From a virus: DNA of 22,811 nt. The stretch spans positions 1-22,811 of the IMG/VR virus record IMGVR_UViG_3300042445_001671. The stretch is one strand, 5' to 3'. Numbering within the stretch: position 1 is the first letter of the stretch; each line of letters starts with the position of its first letter. The position numbers and the translations under genes were made by a program. Below, in pieces: positions 1 through 7,850 of the stretch. The notes under the pieces are model-generated. The model ran no database searches. It worked only from the letters and a program-made list of their open reading frames with translations, and was not told the origin of the DNA.

Positions 1-254
1 CACATGGGGTTGAATGCTCTGCAACCTGTTTCAAATCCATGCACCTGGTCTGGTGCAGGCCGGGTGGTCTTTTCGGGTGGCGCAAATTCAATGTTGACCT
101 TTTTACGCACCATGGGAATGGTTTTAAACCGGCCCACTTGATCATTGATGCGTACAGTGTAGCCGTCGGCTTCAGCTTCTACCACGCCAATCTTGCGATC
201 ATCCTGCTTCAAGATCCAATACTTTTTATCCACTATGGGTTTGGCTTCGATCAT
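1..254 (-). CDS. Conserved phage hypothetical protein, cut by the window start
   Basis: This frame is open from an ATG at 254 to the window edge (84 codons seen) and is incomplete at its C-terminus. The start is supported by a strong ribosome binding site (AAAGGAG, then TATTAG and ATG) and overlaps the end of the exonuclease gene by 29 bases. The protein begins MIEAKPIVDKKYWILKQDD and continues with a basic, beta-rich stretch (YTVRINDQVGRFKTIPMVRKK). It has no signal peptide or membrane segment. I have an impression from memory, not from a search, that similar proteins sit beside the Rnh-type exonuclease in marine T4-like phages. Its function is unknown. The position as last gene of a coupled series suggests co-expression with the exonuclease. 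Confidence 0.8.
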   Translation of the reverse strand, partial: MIEAKPIVDKKYWILKQDDRKIGVVEAEADGYTVRINDQVGRFKTIPMVRKKVNIEFAPPEKTTRPAPDQVHGFETGCRAFNPM

Positions 255-1284
255 CTAATACTCCTTTGTATGTTTGATTCAACCAGCGACTGATGGCATC
301 TGCATAGTCACTGAGTTTGGTGAGTTCATATTTGCCACAGAATCTTAAAAATTGCGCACCTACCATGCCCACATCTCTATGACTAATCTGCTCACGTATG
401 GCTTCATCTACCACAGCTTTGATCGCATCGGGCTGTGCAGTAAGATCAATCAACACACGATTGCGTTCATAATCTTCCAACACCTTGCGTTCTGTTTGCT
501 CATGATCCATCCAACGTTGCAACATGAGATTGTTCCACGCATAGCCACGACGGTCACGATCTTCAAACGCTTCTGTCAGTCCCACTTGATTCTTTGTGCC
601 TTTTACCCGCACACCAGGATAGGCTGAGAACACATTGTCACCAGGATCACCACGCATGCACTTCAAAAACAACACCCACTGTTGATAGTCCACGGGCGGC
701 ACAAAGTTGGCATCGGCTTTGCCAACCTTGATCTTGCTGTTGCTTTCAATAGAGAATGCCAAGTTTTTGCCTTTTGCGTCTGTGACACCAGCAGTACTGA
801 ACAAGTGATCGTTGATGCCATTGTAGAGTTTGACATTGGGTGCAATCAACTGCACAAAGTCAGAATCTGAGCTGACAACGACGTGTTCGTCTTGGGGGTG
901 TAAAGCAATCCAACGTGCAATGATATCGTCTGCTTCTGCTGTGGCACAACGGATAACACTACAGTTGGTTCGTGTAGACAAGTATTTAGTCAGCTCATCA
1001 TACGTTTCCCAGAACAGTTTGTCCTCTTCTGCCTCTGATTCACTCATTTGCCCACGTGCTACAGCACGATTGGCTTTGTAGGGTCGGTAATAATCTTTGC
1101 GCCAGCTTCGACCTTCCAGTGCGAATACCACATGATCAGCACCCAAATCACGTGCTACTTTGTTTACACTCATCAGTGTCAGGTGCAGGGCAAAGCCCAA
1201 TTTGGTCCATGTGTCCGCGGCACGATGCGCTTGGTGCCGCGCACGGAAAAACATGTTAGAGGTATCAATCAGTAGGTAGCGCAT
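226..1284 (-). CDS. rnh: T4 Rnh-like 5'-3' exonuclease (FEN/RNase H family)
   Basis: A structure-specific 5' nuclease of the FEN family; in T4 the homologue removes RNA primers from lagging-strand fragments. The 352-residue length is slightly above T4 Rnh (about 305). Metal-binding acidic positions are recognisable in order: D7 (LLIDTSN), E57 in FALEGRSWRKDYYRPYKANR, E117/D119/D120 (TAEADDIIARW), D140/D142 (SSDSDFVQL), and D213/D216 in the helix-hairpin-helix region (RGDPGDN). The basic WRKDYYRPYKANR segment is typical of the phage RNase H/exonuclease group. The start overlaps the upstream SGNH gene by 20 bases and has only a weak Shine-Dalgarno sequence (GGTGA). The protein belongs with gp43 and gp45 in replication although it lies about 20 kb from them here. 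The family call is secure; preference for RNA primers over DNA flaps cannot be read from sequence. Confidence 0.9.
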   Translation of the reverse strand: MRYLLIDTSNMFFRARHQAHRAADTWTKLGFALHLTLMSVNKVARDLGADHVVFALEGRSWRKDYYRPYKANRAVARGQMSESEAEEDKLFWETYDELTKYLSTRTNCSVIRCATAEADDIIARWIALHPQDEHVVVSSDSDFVQLIAPNVKLYNGINDHLFSTAGVTDAKGKNLAFSIESNSKIKVGKADANFVPPVDYQQWVLFLKCMRGDPGDNVFSAYPGVRVKGTKNQVGLTEAFEDRDRRGYAWNNLMLQRWMDHEQTERKVLEDYERNRVLIDLTAQPDAIKAVVDEAIREQISHRDVGMVGAQFLRFCGKYELTKLSDYADAISRWLNQTYKGVLDDRSQTHSG

Positions 1285-1993
1285 GTGTGTTCACCAAGTT
1301 GTTTTGCTTGATGTATTGTAACACAACTTCGGCCCAATAGCTATGGGCACTGGGTCCAAAATGCCAACTCTGTGGGTTTACTGTTGAAAATCCAGTGTTT
1401 TTTAATACATTAGTATAGGTCATTTTGGCATGGTAGGGATTCATGTAACAACCGCTCCAATTAAAATGATTGGGCATGCCGTCAAAGTTGCTGTTGCCAT
1501 TGAAGAACACATGCTGAATATTCTTGTTGTTGAGTTCTTGGTGAAACTGCCAAATTTCTCTGTGTGCTTGTTCAGCACAGCGTTCCCAATTTATACTGGA
1601 AACAAATTGTTTGTACCGATCTTGCAACGCCGCGGGCACATGATCAATGCCGGATGCATTGACTTGCCAATATTGCCCCTCATACGCCCATTCTTCTCGT
1701 TCCCACGTTGACCATTGTATGACCATGACAGTACGATCCAACCGGTTGTAGTTTTTTTGTATCCAGTTGCGTGTGGTACGCATGATTCTAGCATTGCTGG
1801 CAGCCGACTCTGCGTCACAGTAAAATTCCGCATTGATCAGTTTGGCCAAATGATGCCCCCAACTCACTGCAAGGTTGGCCGGATGAGGATGTCGACCTAG
1901 ATGATATAATTCTCTGTCATCTTCGGCAAAGCAATGTGGGTTTACTGCTTCGGCAGCCGCAGTATGACTATCACCATTTACATACAGTATCAT
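1265..1993 (-). CDS. SGNH/GDSL-like hydrolase fold protein (second copy)
   Basis: A 242-residue protein with features of the SGNH hydrolase superfamily. Block I is near the N-terminus (YVNGDSHTAA, residues about 4-13, Ser in GDSH). An Asn-containing segment (AASNARI) is in the expected block III position. A C-terminal WHFGPSAHSYWAEVV supplies the Gly/His motif that normally carries the catalytic His. No signal peptide is present, so an intracellular or virion role is more likely than secretion. Substrates of phage SGNH proteins are mostly unknown; acyl-ester removal from glycans or a structural role are both possible. The gene starts with a 4-base ATGA overlap with the cytidylyltransferase gene, implying coupled translation. 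A second SGNH-like gene lies at 3732-4436, but the two share little beyond the motifs. Confidence 0.65.
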   Translation of the reverse strand: MILYVNGDSHTAAAEAVNPHCFAEDDRELYHLGRHPHPANLAVSWGHHLAKLINAEFYCDAESAASNARIMRTTRNWIQKNYNRLDRTVMVIQWSTWEREEWAYEGQYWQVNASGIDHVPAALQDRYKQFVSSINWERCAEQAHREIWQFHQELNNKNIQHVFFNGNSNFDGMPNHFNWSGCYMNPYHAKMTYTNVLKNTGFSTVNPQSWHFGPSAHSYWAEVVLQYIKQNNLVNTHALPTD

Positions 1994-2481
1994 CGTGGAC
2001 TAGGCCCACCTGTGTCATCTGCACCAGTTGGTTCCCATTCTTCCAGTTTCTTTTTTAGAGATTCAGCCTGTACCACACGCTGGCGCAGTTCACTGCTGCT
2101 GAACGAATGATCACGACCATTGAAGTGCAATTCAATATCACGTTTGTGACAAATCTCACGACCAGTAAATTCTCGACCTTCATACTCCACACCCAGTATA
2201 CGCACATCAATGGGCAGGATCAGCAACAAGTCTTCTAGATCTTTTTCTGTATTGTATACCCAAACTTCATCCACATACTTGCAACCTATGAGTTGTAGTT
2301 GTCGTTCCACAATGCTCTGCACTGGCCTATTTTTGTTGGGACGATCCAAGGTGGGATCGTTTTGCAACGCACAGATCAGGTAGTCACATTCTTCCTTGGC
2401 CTCACGCAACATGGCAATGTGGCCAGCATGTAACAAATCAAAAGTTGAAGCAGTAAAGCCCACACGTCTTCCATCCATCAT
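1990..2481 (-). CDS. Cytidylyltransferase-like nucleotidyltransferase (TagD/RfaE2 type)
   Basis: A 163-residue nucleotidyltransferase of the HxGH (cytidylyltransferase-like) superfamily, which joins a nucleotide to a phosphorylated sugar or alcohol. The first motif, VGFTASTFDLLHAGHIAML (residues 8-26), contains the HxGH signature at 18-21. The second, SFSSSELRQRV (about 126-136), matches the ISTTxxxxR-type site. Frame continues upstream to an ATG at 2544, but the start at 2481 is preferred: it has a good ribosome binding site (AAGGA, seven bases before ATGATG) overlapping the stop of the previous gene, and the HxGH strand then lies close to the N-terminus as usual. The nearest known activities are glycerol-3-phosphate and heptose-phosphate cytidylyl/adenylyl transfer; the substrate cannot be assigned. 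It may feed the phage's sugar genes. Confidence 0.8.
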   Translation of the reverse strand: MMDGRRVGFTASTFDLLHAGHIAMLREAKEECDYLICALQNDPTLDRPNKNRPVQSIVERQLQLIGCKYVDEVWVYNTEKDLEDLLLILPIDVRILGVEYEGREFTGREICHKRDIELHFNGRDHSFSSSELRQRVVQAESLKKKLEEWEPTGADDTGGPSPR

Positions 2482-2491
2482 ATCAATATCC

Positions 2492-2890
2492 TTAACTAAT
2501 CTCAGTGCGCCCGTCGCCAATATCTCGGGTGTGTACATAACCATTTGCTGAGTTGCGCATGGCTTGATCTTGTTCCCATGTTTCCATCACCACGTGTCTG
2601 CACACATTCTGGAACCAACGGTCCACAATGTCCGAGTCTGCGTCTGCGGGTTTCATCATGTACCCGGCCTTGACCAGTCGGGCAATGAATATTTCATTCC
2701 AGTCCAGTTCAAATGCACCTTGATGCAAGTTGTTGGGATCAATGTCCATGGTCACAATGGCCACATAAGGTTCACCTTTTTCAGTGGCAAGTTCTTTGGC
2801 AGTTTTCTCCGGTGCCTTGGTCACACGAATAACTTTTTCCTTTTGCTCTTTTGCAGGAGGTTTTGTTTTAAATCGATCAAAGAATCCCAT
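2492..2890 (-). CDS. Conserved hypothetical protein of T4-like aquatic phages
   Basis: A 132-residue soluble protein starting MGFFDRFKTKPPAKEQ. The preferred start at 2890 shares one base with the QueE stop (TAATG). Two more ATGs exist upstream at codons 1 and 5 of a longer frame, but they lie deeper inside queE and have no ribosome binding site. The N-terminal 45 residues are basic and lysine-rich, probably disordered. The rest is compact with recognisable conserved-looking stretches (EPYVAIVTMDIDP, GAFELDWNEIFIARL, DRWFQNVCRHV). I recall proteins of this pattern in marine myoviruses but cannot assign a function. Its stop overlaps the ribosome binding site of the nucleotidyltransferase gene. 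Confidence 0.8.
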   Translation of the reverse strand: MGFFDRFKTKPPAKEQKEKVIRVTKAPEKTAKELATEKGEPYVAIVTMDIDPNNLHQGAFELDWNEIFIARLVKAGYMMKPADADSDIVDRWFQNVCRHVVMETWEQDQAMRNSANGYVHTRDIGDGRTEIS

Positions 2891-3735
2891 TATTTGCCCC
2901 ATCCGTTGCCCCAAAGGTCAACGTGTAATCGTGGACTGTACCAGTAGCCACGCTTGAGTGCTTCGTCAGCAACATTGATTCTGTTGCCATCATACACTGA
3001 CACCACACCGCCCACAGGCATCACAAACACAGGTCCACCAAATTCACGCAGTCTATATTCATCCACAGCACGATCCAGTTCATCAAAGTCCTCAACTTTT
3101 TCCACCACAAACTTGAGATAGGTCACGCCATATGTTTCGTAGTCCCAGACCACATCAGGCTTGATGGCGTCTTCCCACGACTCACCACTCACACTCAGTT
3201 TAGGGCTCACACTGAACGTAATTTCACCAAACCAATTGCGCAAGTAATCCTTAAACTCTCGAGTTAAGTCTTGAGTGCCATTGGTTTCAAATGTGATGTG
3301 TCGTAGGCCACGTTCGTGCAATACATCTAACAATTCTGGGTAAGCACGTTGCCAACCCAACAATGGCTCGCCACCTGTGATTACCAAATGCACAGGATTG
3401 CCATTGGGTTGTAGCCAGTTGCCATTAGGCAATAGTGCTGTCATCCGGTCCACAAGTTCTTCCACAGTGTATGTGGGACTCAAGTGCTTGAAGTCCGGAT
3501 GCCATGACGCATAACTGTCACAACCTGTGTTCACTAGCGGCAGTTCTTCAAATGTTTTGTACAACTCCACTGTCTTGGCCACTTCGTCTGCTTCCTTACT
3601 CTTCTCTCCAGGCTTGCAGCCAAATCCTGAACAGGTAAAGTTGCAACCAAACATGCGTAAAAATACACTGGGTACACCAACATAGCGTCCTTCGCCTTGT
3701 GCTGAATAAAATAATTCTGATACTTTTAATTTCAT
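2890..3735 (-). CDS. queE: QueE-like 7-carboxy-7-deazaguanine synthase (radical SAM)
   Basis: QueE converts 6-carboxytetrahydropterin to 7-carboxy-7-deazaguanine (CDG), the third step of the 7-deazaguanine pathway, using a [4Fe-4S] cluster and S-adenosylmethionine. The 281-residue protein opens with the QueE hallmark LFYSAQGEGRYVGVPSVFLR (residues 9-28). It has Cys31 and Cys35 (GCNFTC), and a later Cys72 in GCDSYASW that matches the CDTxYAW segment where QueE carries its third cluster cysteine. ITGGEPLL (119-126) is the radical SAM GGEP motif. The roughly 36-residue insertion between the second and third cysteines resembles the non-canonical cluster loop known in some QueE enzymes; Cys40 within it is an alternative ligand. 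The start overlaps the upstream SGNH gene by 4 bases. Together with FolE, QueD and the TGT-like protein it points to modified guanine. Confidence 0.88.
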   Translation of the reverse strand: MKLKVSELFYSAQGEGRYVGVPSVFLRMFGCNFTCSGFGCKPGEKSKEADEVAKTVELYKTFEELPLVNTGCDSYASWHPDFKHLSPTYTVEELVDRMTALLPNGNWLQPNGNPVHLVITGGEPLLGWQRAYPELLDVLHERGLRHITFETNGTQDLTREFKDYLRNWFGEITFSVSPKLSVSGESWEDAIKPDVVWDYETYGVTYLKFVVEKVEDFDELDRAVDEYRLREFGGPVFVMPVGGVVSVYDGNRINVADEALKRGYWYSPRLHVDLWGNGWGK

Positions 3736-4436
3736 AATCTTGTTACCTTTGTCATGCCCGACTTGCGGGGATCTTTATTTAGATTGACGCTTTCTTCATG
3801 CATTTTAACACGAGTTTCTGATTTTGTCACCCAACCTGGTAATACTGTGTCTAAATAGGCCAAATGTTCTGCAGGACTGGGATGCGGATCTGCTCCGGGC
3901 TTGGGCCAATTGTTCAAAAATACTGTTTTATCATAGCCTAGCAATACACTGTCCAACACATTGCTGTACAGTCGCATGGCATCTCTGTGCAAACTGACAT
4001 TGTCATCTGCGGTAGGTCTTGCCATGAGTTCTACCATGCTGAGAAAACGCCAGGTCAGTCCTGGCCGATTTTCCAGCAGTGTTTTTACTGCTTTGATATA
4101 GGCTAAGTCTCTTATCAAATACCCTCGCTCATCATAGTGATCCTTTAGGTACTTAGGTTCGTATATAGGGCAGTTAAAAATATTGCCTAGAGTGTGCCAT
4201 CGCCCCGAAACATAACGATCATCTCGGTTGAAATCAGTCCAACATACTATAACAGTATCTCCTGTGCCGAAATGTTGTTGTTGATCTGCTTCCATTACAC
4301 TGTTGAAGATGTAGTGATTGCCACCCCCTGCCTGCCCCCAGTTCTCAAACTGATCAAACTCAGGTGCCAGGCAGTCAGCCCAAGTACTCCACCGGTAATT
4401 GGTAAAACTGCATCCAAATGTTAAAAGTCTTGACAT
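3732..4436 (-). CDS. SGNH/GDSL-like hydrolase fold protein
   Basis: A 234-residue protein with SGNH superfamily blocks: LLTFGCSFTNYRW at residues 4-16 (nucleophile Ser in GCSFT), GQAGGGNHYIF (about 34-44) giving the Gly and Asn of blocks II/III, and DPHPSPAEHLAYLDTVLP near residues 183-200 giving the DxxH-type catalytic pair. The last 30 residues are polar and basic and have no counterpart in the core fold. No secretion signal is visible. The ATG shares one base with the stop of the radical SAM gene (TGATG), and the stop overlaps queE by 4 bases, so it is translated as part of this series. The substrate is unknown; glycan de-acylation is the usual suggestion for the family. Confidence 0.7.
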   Translation of the reverse strand: MSRLLTFGCSFTNYRWSTWADCLAPEFDQFENWGQAGGGNHYIFNSVMEADQQQHFGTGDTVIVCWTDFNRDDRYVSGRWHTLGNIFNCPIYEPKYLKDHYDERGYLIRDLAYIKAVKTLLENRPGLTWRFLSMVELMARPTADDNVSLHRDAMRLYSNVLDSVLLGYDKTVFLNNWPKPGADPHPSPAEHLAYLDTVLPGWVTKSETRVKMHEESVNLNKDPRKSGMTKVTRL

Positions 4437-6442
4437 CAGGTCACTGGTTGTTTTTTCTTCACTGAGAAACTGCCTTGTGCTTTGGCAGCACCTGCACCTC
4501 GACGGGTACCTTTAGAGTCTCCGCCGCTGACTAGATCTACTGTAGCTTTGCCAAAGTTTCTGCGTCTTGCAAAGTAAAACAATTCAAGGAAACGATTTAA
4601 ACTCATGGTTTTATCTTCTGGAAAATCTAATCGATAAGTTGTGGCAATTTTTTCTAATGGACGATTGAAACTAAGGTAATCCCAAATATTGTAATCCACT
4701 GCCAAGTTCATGGGGTATTGATTTCTATCATTGTACTTGATATAATAGTTTCTTTGCAATTTCATCAAACTGGCCAAGAGGTCTGGGGGCAAGTTGTAAC
4801 GCTGTAAAAACTTTTCCAACACATCATACAATTCATCCACACGATCTTCTTGGTGCATGTTCATACTTGTTCTGTGAATGATATTCCACCCATGTATTTC
4901 TACACCAATCTTGGGATGGTTGATACGACCAGTGTTCATCCAGTTTGAAAAGTATTGTCTGGTTTCGGCTTCTTCTTTGATCAACCAGGGATTGGTCATG
5001 GCATAAGCAAACAAGTCTTCGTAGTAATCATTGTAACTGATACCCAGGTACTTGTTGATAAAACGTGCCGCAATAGTAGCAAAGCCGTTGATGTGGAATG
5101 TGGTCTGGAACCACGAGAAGATCTGCGCATCCAGCATGATGGGCGTGGGCATGTCCTTGGTGCCTGTTATGACATCAATGCTTTCTTCAATGTGTTCCAC
5201 ACTGTAACTGCCGGCAAAGTAATCAGTAACAGGCTGGCTGGTGATTTTGAACAATTTTTTCTGCAACAGGTTCATTTCAGCATTTTCCAACAACTGTGCC
5301 TGGAACACTGTGATACCAGTATGTTGATTCAACTCGTACAGGGCATAGAAGTTCTTTTTCCATGTTTCCAATGTTTCGCCAGGCAAGCCCAGGATCAATT
5401 CTGTGTATGCAGGAATGTTGCGTTGATCACATAACTCAAACACTTCGTTTAGTTTGTTCATTTCCATGTTCTTGCGACGAATGTTTTCCAACACGTCGTG
5501 GTCCAGACTTTGTACGCTGAGTGTAAGCCCTTGATTGAAGCCACGTGCATCCAGCAGTTTCTTCACAATGTCAATGACTTCTTTCTTTTGATTCTTGGCC
5601 CAGGCCACTGAGAACGTTCTCGGCGACCCAAACTTTTCCTGCATTTCAATAATCTTGTCAGCAATCATGCCATCACGTTCGGGATACATACCAAAGTTGG
5701 CATCAGTGATTGAGATCCAATCAAAGTTACGACGAGCCATCCATTCCAGCTCAGCAAACACACGTTCTAGTTCAAACTTCTTGACCTTGTTATAGGTCAA
5801 GCTGCCCCAGTCACAAAATGTGCAAGCATAGGGACAACCGCGATTGGTTTCCAGGGTGCCTTGCCACGTAACGTCAGGATGCTCTGCAATCATGTTGTCA
5901 AAGATGCCTGACAAGTATGGGCTGGGCACTTGTTCCAAACTTTCAATACGTTCAGCATCTTGTGTTTTTACTGCTTCGCCGTTTCTGTTGATCAACAACC
6001 CAGGCACATTTTCCCAGTCTTTGTTTTCATAATGTTCTAGCACACGTTTGAATGTGATTTCACCTTCATAGCAGATCACAAGATCCATGAATGGTTCTTT
6101 GCGAAACAACTCAGGATCTGTAATAGCAGGCTCGGGCCCGCCAAATACAGTCAGCACCTTGGGGTTGATTTCTTTGATGCGCCGTGCCAGGGCATAGTTG
6201 TATCTGTGATTCCACACATACGTGCTGAAAGTCACAATTTCATTCATGGCCAAGCGTTGTGCCAGTGGTTCCAAAGCATCTCGGCGCCAGATCCAATCTG
6301 TAACTTGAAATTGATCACGGATATTGGGATCAGCTAGGCTGTAACTCCATACCACACCTGCTGAATACGGCAAGTAATAGGCGTTGAATTCTTTTGGCCC
6401 TTGTTGAAAGTTGGGCTGTACAAAGGCTATTTTATATGTCAT
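4436..6442 (-). CDS. Large radical SAM protein with B12-binding-like N-terminal domain
   Basis: A 668-residue protein, the longest complete gene here. Residues 1-155 resemble the cobalamin-binding Rossmann domain of class B radical SAM enzymes (IAFVQPNF start; VFGGPEPAITDPELF at 99-113; FMDLVICYEGE at 118-128). This region lacks a clear DxHxxG histidine, so cobalamin binding is uncertain. The radical SAM core carries the CxxxCxxC site at Cys203, Cys207 and Cys210 (RGCPYACTFCDWG), followed by ISITDANFGM and LILGLPGETLETW, typical of this superclass. The C-terminal 250 residues match no domain I recognise and end in a Lys/Gly-rich tail. The gene starts 12 bases after the glycosyltransferase stop with no convincing Shine-Dalgarno sequence. 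Possible jobs are methylation or another radical modification of a sugar, base or protein. It lies between a glycosyltransferase and an SGNH/queE pair. Confidence 0.85.
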   Translation of the reverse strand: MTYKIAFVQPNFQQGPKEFNAYYLPYSAGVVWSYSLADPNIRDQFQVTDWIWRRDALEPLAQRLAMNEIVTFSTYVWNHRYNYALARRIKEINPKVLTVFGGPEPAITDPELFRKEPFMDLVICYEGEITFKRVLEHYENKDWENVPGLLINRNGEAVKTQDAERIESLEQVPSPYLSGIFDNMIAEHPDVTWQGTLETNRGCPYACTFCDWGSLTYNKVKKFELERVFAELEWMARRNFDWISITDANFGMYPERDGMIADKIIEMQEKFGSPRTFSVAWAKNQKKEVIDIVKKLLDARGFNQGLTLSVQSLDHDVLENIRRKNMEMNKLNEVFELCDQRNIPAYTELILGLPGETLETWKKNFYALYELNQHTGITVFQAQLLENAEMNLLQKKLFKITSQPVTDYFAGSYSVEHIEESIDVITGTKDMPTPIMLDAQIFSWFQTTFHINGFATIAARFINKYLGISYNDYYEDLFAYAMTNPWLIKEEAETRQYFSNWMNTGRINHPKIGVEIHGWNIIHRTSMNMHQEDRVDELYDVLEKFLQRYNLPPDLLASLMKLQRNYYIKYNDRNQYPMNLAVDYNIWDYLSFNRPLEKIATTYRLDFPEDKTMSLNRFLELFYFARRRNFGKATVDLVSGGDSKGTRRGAGAAKAQGSFSVKKKQPVT

Positions 6443-6454
6443 TGAGTATTTAAG

Positions 6455-7288
6455 TCATTTATCAAAGTGCCGGTGAGGATTATCAAATTGTACCATTTGC
6501 TTATTGACGTCATTCTGGGCCAACTTTTCCCAGGGATCTTGTTCGCCAGTCCAGATTCGTTTAAAGAATTCAAGATCAAGTCCCTGCTCATGCATGTACG
6601 TGGCCAAGGTTGCACAGTCTCGATGACGCAGTTCCATTTGTTTTACACTGTGAAAATCATTGGGATCATGAGGACGTCCCTCCAATGCAGCACGTTCGCG
6701 GAAAGTGGCATCGTTGTTGTTGCCAGTGATGTCTGCACGATCATGCAATACCCAAACAGGTATACGTTCCATGATGTTTAACATGTAGGCCTGTTGGCTA
6801 AGCCAGCCGTCTTGTACACTGTGTGGTGAGATGTATCCCAACAGTTCATACCACTTGCGAGGCAATATGGGGAATATGCTGTAGGGATGATCTCTATGTG
6901 TATGCACAGCCAACAATTTGAATTCACCTTCATGCCGCATGATCTCTGTGTCCCAACTTTGGGTTTCCATCACAGCATCGTCATTCCAAACCATCAGCCA
7001 ACGAGCATCAGTGTGTTCAGCCAGTTTGTTGTTGTATACATTGAGCCTGTGATAACCTTGGCGATCAAACTGCATGGCAGTGTAGTTGAGTTCCCGCTCG
7101 TCCATCCAAGGTTGCAGGTGCTGTTGAAAGTATTCAGTGCCAGCAGTGTCATCATTGTCAAATGCAAACATCAATTGCAATCGATCTGGATGATCAGCAG
7201 ATTCAATCAAGGTATGTATACAGCGACCCAGGCTGTCAGTGCGGCCTCGTGTGGCCAATAATATAGCAATATCATACTCAGGCGTCAT
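6455..7288 (-). CDS. GT-A fold glycosyltransferase-like protein (GT2-like)
   Basis: A 277-residue soluble protein resembling GT-A glycosyltransferases. It has an N-terminal nucleotide-binding strand and loop (YDIAILLATRGRTDSLGRC, residues 5-23), FAFDNDDT (41-48), and a DxD-like metal site in WLMVWNDDAVM (97-107). The start at 7288 is chosen because its ATG overlaps the QueD stop (ATGA) and has GAGGA nine bases upstream. A frame extension to 7309 adds eight residues but no better ribosome binding site. The remaining sequence is His- and Asp-rich with no membrane segment. A role in transferring a sugar to phage DNA, a virion protein or a surface glycan is possible. The neighbours, QueD upstream and a radical SAM enzyme downstream, leave base hypermodification open. 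Confidence 0.65.
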   Translation of the reverse strand: MTPEYDIAILLATRGRTDSLGRCIHTLIESADHPDRLQLMFAFDNDDTAGTEYFQQHLQPWMDERELNYTAMQFDRQGYHRLNVYNNKLAEHTDARWLMVWNDDAVMETQSWDTEIMRHEGEFKLLAVHTHRDHPYSIFPILPRKWYELLGYISPHSVQDGWLSQQAYMLNIMERIPVWVLHDRADITGNNNDATFRERAALEGRPHDPNDFHSVKQMELRHRDCATLATYMHEQGLDLEFFKRIWTGEQDPWEKLAQNDVNKQMVQFDNPHRHFDK

Positions 7289-7818
7289 GCAAATAAATCC
7301 TCGTTCCATTCTCTATGGCCTTCTCTATAAGCCATGTTTGATTGTGTTTCACGTACTTCTACTCGATAGCACCACAGTCGATCTGCTTCGCCTTGCCCCC
7401 ACATGTCAGGAATGTAAACACCATTGACATATTTGTACAACTGGTCAGCCAGTCCTTCACAGCCTAGCTTGGGCAATATGGTCAGCTTGGCTAGATTTCT
7501 GCGTTGCATCTCCTGGTAGAACTCCAGTTCAGGATCGTCTTCTGCTACCAGCAGGGTATGATCAAATTGACTTTCCAACACTGACTTGAGTTCTTTAAGC
7601 CCACCATAGTCGGCAGCCCAATTACGTGCATCCAAGTGGTCTGTACCAAAGTAGAATTTCATACTGAAACTATAGCCATGTATCAAATTGCAATGGCTGT
7701 CTGCTCGCCACTGACGATAGGCACATGGAAATGCATCGTGATATTCTTTTGTGCTGGTGTATTTGTATTGTCTTGCTGACATCCAACGGTGCCCTACTTG
7801 GTTTTGATCTTGTGACAT
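7285..7818 (-). CDS. queD: QueD-like 6-carboxytetrahydropterin synthase (variant zinc site)
   Basis: QueD turns dihydroneopterin triphosphate into 6-carboxytetrahydropterin, the step between FolE and QueE. This 177-residue protein aligns by eye with the T-fold QueD/PTPS family. Cys43 matches the catalytic Cys, and His47 in HCNLIHGYSF one zinc His. Asp86-His87 (FDHTLL) matches the catalytic Asp-His pair and Glu157 (VEVRET) the pterin-anchoring Glu. Two of the three usual zinc histidines are replaced: Tyr34 (FPCAYRQW) for the first and Tyr49 (HGY instead of HGH) for the third. It is longer than E. coli QueD (about 120), with insertions around residues 90-110 and 135-150. The gene has its own 83-base leader with a hairpin and a possible promoter, and a good ribosome binding site (AGGAG). 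Family membership is firm; activity without the standard zinc set is not assured. Confidence 0.8.
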   Translation of the reverse strand: MSQDQNQVGHRWMSARQYKYTSTKEYHDAFPCAYRQWRADSHCNLIHGYSFSMKFYFGTDHLDARNWAADYGGLKELKSVLESQFDHTLLVAEDDPELEFYQEMQRRNLAKLTILPKLGCEGLADQLYKYVNGVYIPDMWGQGEADRLWCYRVEVRETQSNMAYREGHREWNEDLFA

Positions 7819-7828
7819 GCTTTTTTCT

Positions 7829-7850
7829 CCTATGTTAATTTTAGCATAGG
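7829..7850 (-). promoter_or_regulatory. Inverted repeat overlapping the queD ribosome binding site
   Basis: On the minus strand CCTATG and CATAGG form a perfect 6-base inverted repeat around a 10-base A/T-rich loop (with a further TAA/TTA pairing inside). It ends at the AGGAG that serves queD, with the ATG about 10 bases further on. In RNA this hairpin would hide part of the Shine-Dalgarno sequence; in DNA it could be an operator, since the candidate -10 lies in its loop. It is the only leader of this kind in the window. Confidence 0.45.

Noticed and set aside
1315-1320. TGTTACAAT extended -10-like sequence before the exonuclease gene
   Set aside because: No acceptable -35 at 15-19 bases, and it lies inside the SGNH coding region; a chance match is likely.
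4955-5434. Plus-strand open frame of 159 codons opposite the radical SAM gene
   Set aside because: Antisense shadow of a clear enzyme gene, with no start signal.
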